In this document: piece after piece, positions 59,912 through 64,000 of the stretch
Layout of the letters: every line of letters begins with the position of its first letter
Position numbering within the stretch: the stretch's first letter is position 1
Assembly: GCA_035041965.1 (NCBI GenBank)
Contig: JAPYMA010000520.1
Span: 241,778 to 305,777, forward strand
Length of the DNA stretch: 64,000 nt
Direction of reading: 5' to 3'
Source of the DNA: Anisakis pegreffii
Lineage: Eukaryota; Nematoda; Chromadorea; Rhabditida; Anisakidae
Notes under the pieces: generated by a model
Seen by the model: only the letters and a program-made list of their open reading frames with translations
Databases searched by the model: none
What the model was told of the DNA's origin: nothing
Position numbers and translations under genes: made by a program

Positions 59912-62900
59912 ATGGCCAGCATCTATAGAGAAAATGCGGAACCAACCAGTCTAAGACTGCAAATGTATATCGATGATGTTCCCCTACAAATAACTCCCCT
60001 TCAAGAAGAATGGACATCGATAGAGAAGAAAGCTCATTGCCAGAGGCAAAAACTGGAATTAGAGTACCTAAAAAGAAAAATCTCCTCAGCTATCGATGTT
60101 TTAATAAACATAAACAAGGAGTGGATAGTTTATATCCAGTCACTACAAGATGAGGAGCAAAAAGAAATAGAAATGGTAACTTACCAAAGAAAAGCGAAAA
60201 ACTACATTTTGGATGTAGTAGAAAGGGGGAGAGAGGCAAGAGATCTCTTGTGTTCTCTCGTAGATAATATAACGCTCCAGTTGCAAGCACTGGAAGCGTC
60301 CCCCAACAAAGAAGAAAAAAGGGAAGAAAAGGCAGATACTGCCACTATTCAAGCGAATATCCGTCTTCCCACATTAGAACTGCCACAGTTTAATGGCAAC
60401 CCATTAAAATGGCCCGAATTTTGGGCAAGATTCTATGCCGAAGTGGGAGGTCAGCCCATCCCAGAAGTAACTAAGTTAAATTACTTACTTAATTGCCTCG
60501 TAGGGCCAGCGAAGACTGCGGCATCGGGCTATTCAATAGTCCCCATGAACTATGCTGTTGTATCAGAGATGCTAAAACAACGATATGGGGACGAAAATTT
60601 AATTAAAAAGCACCTTCAAAGTGAACTCAAACACTTATCGATGACTCACTCGAAGAACCTTCGCCCTATGGTCGAAAAAATGGAAGTCATCTTAAGGCAA
60701 CTGGAAACTTTCGGTGACAATATTAATCACCCACAGATCGAGCTTGCCATAGAAGAGAAGTTACCAAAATGGCTACTTCTCGATGTCTACTCGAAGAAGG
60801 TCAACGATCCAAACTGGAACGTACAAAAGCTCCGAGATTACATCGAGGAAGCGGTAACGTTGAGAGAAATGGTTGACCGATACCACGGCTATAACGAAGC
60901 CACCAACACAAATCGGACCAACCCAAGAGAAGCGATTCAACACGAAAAAGGCAACTCTGCATTAACGACATTTGCCAATGAGAAGAAATCAATGATAAGA
61001 AAAAATCCTTGCGTGTTTTGCAATGGCGATCATTGGAACGATGAATGCAAGAGATATCAAACATATAACGAAAGATGGGAGAAAGTCAAGCAACTTGACC
61101 TATGTTACAACTGCTTGGTCAGCGGTCATCTAACAAAAGAGTGTCGACGAAGAGTGCAATGTTTCCATTGCAAGAGACAACATAATTCTGCGCTGTGCAA
61201 ACAAACGTTCTCTGATGAGAGAGAAAGAAACAACAGACCAATGCAGATCGAGAAGAATCGAAGAATAAACGCTGCTTCCAGTCAAAAGACGTCAGCATCC
61301 GAGAATGTAACCTCGGTAACAGCTGTGTCAAGTACGAAGAAGGAAGCTACTACAGTGCTTCTTTTATGTCGAGAGATTATGGTAAAAAAAGGACCATGCT
61401 CAAACAAAACTGTTAGCGCTACGGTACTATTCGATACGGGCAGTCAAAAATCATTCATCATAAATGAACTTGCTCAAAGAATGGGACTGAAGTGCTCAGA
61501 GAAAAAGGAAGACATAGAAATCATGGGTTTTGGTGAGGGAAACCCCAAGAGATACAAATCCAAAACCGGTCAATTGGAGGTAGTATTACAAGATGGTAAC
61601 TCCACAACAATAGAAGTCAATTCTGTTCCTTTCCTCACTCAAAAGCTCCGAACGACGGAGATAACAGAAGAAGATGCGAGAAGATGGAGGGCTCATTACC
61701 AAACCATCATCTCACCTAAAGGAACATGGCAGCATCCGCAAATTCTAATCGGAGCTGACCATTTCTATGATTTCATACTCCCAGTCAATACGAGAAGACT
61801 ATCATCCGGATTTCAAATGGTGAATTCAACCGTTGGATGGATGCTAACTGGCAAAGGGATAATGAAAGAGAAACATCGCAATAAACAATTCTTGGTTCAA
61901 CCATTAATTGTAAGTACAGTTGGCATGAAGAAAATTGATGATGATATCGATAACTATTGGAGATTAGAACTTATTGGCATCAAAGAAGAGGAAACAGAGG
62001 AAACTTCTGATGACATTTGTAAGAAGTTATTCCTTAAAACTGTCAATAAAGTAAATGAACGCTACTCAGTGAGTTGGCCATGGAAGAAGGCAGATCCAAA
62101 GCTGCCCTCAAATTACGGCTTATCACTCGGAAGATTGAAATCAACTTTCGAGTCACTCAAAAAGAAAAATTATCTCCAACATTATGATGCCATCTTCAAA
62201 GAGCAATTAGATCAAGGCATTATAGAATATGCTAGCAAAGAAGGATATAATGGCATGCTGCATTATTTACCTCATCAGGCGGTGGTGACCCCGAATAAAG
62301 AAACTACTAAGATACGAGTAGTTTATGACGCTTCTGCTAAATGTGGTAGTGGTCAAAGTCTAAATGAAGCTCTACATCGGGGACCAGATATGATACAAGA
62401 TATGGTAGGAATTCTCCTCCGATGGAGACAGATGAAAATTGCCATAATAGCCGATATCGAAAAGGCTTATCATCAAATCGAGCTAAACGAACTCGATCGA
62501 GATTCAACAAGATTCCTGTGGCTCAAAGATTGTGCTAAAGGAGTTACCAATGACAATCTGGCAACTTTTCGCTTTAGAAGAGTACCGTTTGGAGTAATCT
62601 GCAGTCAATCTCTCCTCGCGATGGTACTACAAAAGCATCTGGAAGAGAAAGGTACACCATTTGCGTCAAAAATAAGGGAAAATTTATACGTCGACAATGT
62701 CATAATCAGTGCAGATAATGTTACCGAAGCTGAATCAAACTACCAGGAGGTAAAGAAAATATTCGCAGAAGTTGGAATGAATATCCGAGAATTTCTGTCC
62801 AACAGCGAAGAGGTGAACAACAAAATACCTTCCGAAGATCGACACAAAGGATCAAGAGTAAAGGTCTTGGGAATCAATTGGAAATCGGATGTCGATGAAA

Positions 62901-64000
62901 TTGAATTCAAATTCCCAACGATTGAAGAAAAACCGAGAACCAAAAGAACTGTACTTCAATTTGTTGCAAGACAGTATGATCCCTTGGGTTTCATAGCACC
63001 AGCGTTATTACCCTGGAAATCCAAGCAGCAAGAGCTTTGGAAGAAGAAATATGAATGGGACGACCCATTGAAAGAAGAAGATGTGAAAGAAATAGAAGAG
63101 TTGGAATATGTTTGGAAGGGAAACACAATTACAATCCCTCGTCCAATACTCCATCAACACAAAACAACCGAAATCCACGTTTTCACGGATGCTTCTACGA
63201 AAGCTTACGCTGCATCAGTGTATTTGCGCGACGACGATGGAGAAAACATAGAAACCAATCTCCTATACGCAAAGACAAAACTTGCTCCTGTCAAAGGTCT
63301 TTCTATTCCGCGATTGGAATTATTGGCAGTACTCATTGGAACAAGAATACTAAACTTAGTTAAAAAACAAATGCAATTTGAAAAGATGAAGGCGACTATT
63401 TGGTCAGATTCCCAATGTGTTCTTCAATGGATCGATTCTAACAAGTATCAGACTGATCGATTCGTCGATAACCGTCTCGTCGAAATCAGAAAATCACCAG
63501 CAACTTTCCGTTATGTACCTACTAAGGAAAACCCAGCAGATGTGGCCACAAGAGGTCTAACTCCGTTGGAATTATCAAAGGCAAATCTTTGGTGGAAAGG
63601 ACCAGAATGGTTAAAGCAACCTAAAGATCAATGGCCGCAATGGAAAATAGAATCAAACAAACAAGAAAATGACTCCATAAAAATCAATAACCAAACTATG
63701 TTGAATGAAGAAACTTATGTTTGTCCAGTGATACAACAGGAACAACACAATGGTCCTAGTCAACTACTAGACCCAAAACGATTCAGTAAATGGTCAAAAT
63801 TAATTCGAGTTGCGGCATATGTGCGAAGAATAGCCGGTAAGATGAAAAGTAAACGTGATTTTCCCGAAAACCTTTCACCAGAAGAAATAGAAGAAGCGGA
63901 ACAGATGGTTATTCGTCAAGCACAAGAAGAAAAAATCGATGATTCCGAAAAGAAAAAATGGTCCTTAATACTTGAAGAAGATATATGGAAATGTCAGGGA
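59912..64000 (+). CDS. BEL/Pao retrotransposon gag-pol polyprotein (copy 2, runs off the window)
   Basis: A single uninterrupted frame of at least 1363 codons begins ATGGCCAGC 51 bp after the primer-binding site. Gag occupies about residues 1-365, with a charged coiled-coil-like start and the LPQFNGNPLKWPEFW motif. Three zinc knuckles follow from C367 (CX2CX3HX4C, CX2CX4HX4C, CX2CX3HX4C). The aspartic protease active site is D508-T-G-S. Reverse transcriptase has its first catalytic Asp at D848 (ADIEKAYHQI) and Y926-V-D-N in place of the common YVDD. RNase H shows D1093, E1136 and D1166. The window ends before the integrase core. The frame is intact here, so the copy may be recent; whether it is complete depends on sequence beyond 64000. 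Confidence 0.97.
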   Translation, partial: MASIYRENAEPTSLRLQMYIDDVPLQITPLQEEWTSIEKKAHCQRQKLELEYLKRKISSAIDVLININKEWIVYIQSLQDEEQKEIEMVTYQRKAKNYILDVVERGREARDLLCSLVDNITLQLQALEASPNKEEKREEKADTATIQANIRLPTLELPQFNGNPLKWPEFWARFYAEVGGQPIPEVTKLNYLLNCLVGPAKTAASGYSIVPMNYAVVSEMLKQRYGDENLIKKHLQSELKHLSMTHSKNLRPMVEKMEVILRQLETFGDNINHPQIELAIEEKLPKWLLLDVYSKKVNDPNWNVQKLRDYIEEAVTLREMVDRYHGYNEATNTNRTNPREAIQHEKGNSALTTFANEKKSMIRKNPCVFCNGDHWNDECKRYQTYNERWEKVKQLDLCYNCLVSGHLTKECRRRVQCFHCKRQHNSALCKQTFSDERERNNRPMQIEKNRRINAASSQKTSASENVTSVTAVSSTKKEATTVLLLCREIMVKKGPCSNKTVSATVLFDTGSQKSFIINELAQRMGLKCSEKKEDIEIMGFGEGNPKRYKSKTGQLEVVLQDGNSTTIEVNSVPFLTQKLRTTEITEEDARRWRAHYQTIISPKGTWQHPQILIGADHFYDFILPVNTRRLSSGFQMVNSTVGWMLTGKGIMKEKHRNKQFLVQPLIVSTVGMKKIDDDIDNYWRLELIGIKEEETEETSDDICKKLFLKTVNKVNERYSVSWPWKKADPKLPSNYGLSLGRLKSTFESLKKKNYLQHYDAIFKEQLDQGIIEYASKEGYNGMLHYLPHQAVVTPNKETTKIRVVYDASAKCGSGQSLNEALHRGPDMIQDMVGILLRWRQMKIAIIADIEKAYHQIELNELDRDSTRFLWLKDCAKGVTNDNLATFRFRRVPFGVICSQSLLAMVLQKHLEEKGTPFASKIRENLYVDNVIISADNVTEAESNYQEVKKIFAEVGMNIREFLSNSEEVNNKIPSEDRHKGSRVKVLGINWKSDVDEIEFKFPTIEEKPRTKRTVLQFVARQYDPLGFIAPALLPWKSKQQELWKKKYEWDDPLKEEDVKEIEELEYVWKGNTITIPRPILHQHKTTEIHVFTDASTKAYAASVYLRDDDGENIETNLLYAKTKLAPVKGLSIPRLELLAVLIGTRILNLVKKQMQFEKMKATIWSDSQCVLQWIDSNKYQTDRFVDNRLVEIRKSPATFRYVPTKENPADVATRGLTPLELSKANLWWKGPEWLKQPKDQWPQWKIESNKQENDSIKINNQTMLNEETYVCPVIQQEQHNGPSQLLDPKRFSKWSKLIRVAAYVRRIAGKMKSKRDFPENLSPEEIEEAEQMVIRQAQEEKIDDSEKKKWSLILEEDIWKCQG

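Noticed and set aside
1..64000. CRISPR arrays, bacterial operons, riboswitches or ribosome binding sites
   Set aside because: Intron-containing genes and trans-splicing signals show nuclear nematode DNA. The only tandem arrays are simple repeats without unique spacers.

Overview
This window is nuclear DNA from a nematode. It is AT-rich, with intron-split genes that use GT/AG sites. It carries a glycogenin of nematode type and an exact 22-nt copy of the SL1 spliced leader. The long introns (one of about 10.7 kb) and many transposon relics suggest a large, repeat-rich genome, perhaps a parasitic clade III species; that last point is inference. No operon, tRNA or rRNA gene is visible, and every convincing gene is on the + strand.

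Layout. (1) 1-9.1 kb: mostly non-coding, with a 1.2-kb hAT-like element that has perfect 8-bp target-site duplications (1546-2761) and a short coding-like relic near 5.1 kb. (2) 9.1-24.3 kb: a five-exon rhodopsin-class peptide GPCR. Its first intron holds a 90-nt hairpin, a second hAT-like MITE with perfect 8-bp duplications (12822-13373), and two inverted copies of a GAATAGAACAG-rich element, one ending 37 bp before exon 2. (3) 24.3-40.2 kb: about 16 kb without a convincing gene, holding a 23-bp tandem repeat, a G-rich relic near 27.5 kb and a GC-raised patch near 30.5-32 kb with weak coding signals. (4) 40.25-45.6 kb: glycogenin in six exons, with all key residues and a choice of two in-phase donors that would add or omit a 127-residue low-complexity segment. 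(5) 48.8-54.5 kb: a six-exon, 321-aa multipass membrane protein I cannot name. It is built from two homologous halves that share intron positions. Its first intron contains a nested pair of hAT-like elements (49818-51007) and a long AT microsatellite. (6) 55.4-64 kb: two head-to-tail BEL/Pao LTR retrotransposons. The first is badly broken. The second has an open gag-pol frame of at least 1363 codons that runs off the window.

The most striking observation is in the leader of the second BEL/Pao element. The complete SL1 sequence lies in its probable 5' LTR, in sense orientation, about 240 bp before a primer-binding site that resembles tRNA-Gly. It is not followed by the splice donor that an SL RNA gene would have. 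It therefore looks like a spliced leader fixed in the element after trans-splicing and reverse transcription, or an LTR that has evolved to carry SL1. The three host genes are functionally separate: peptide signalling, glycogen priming and an unknown membrane function.
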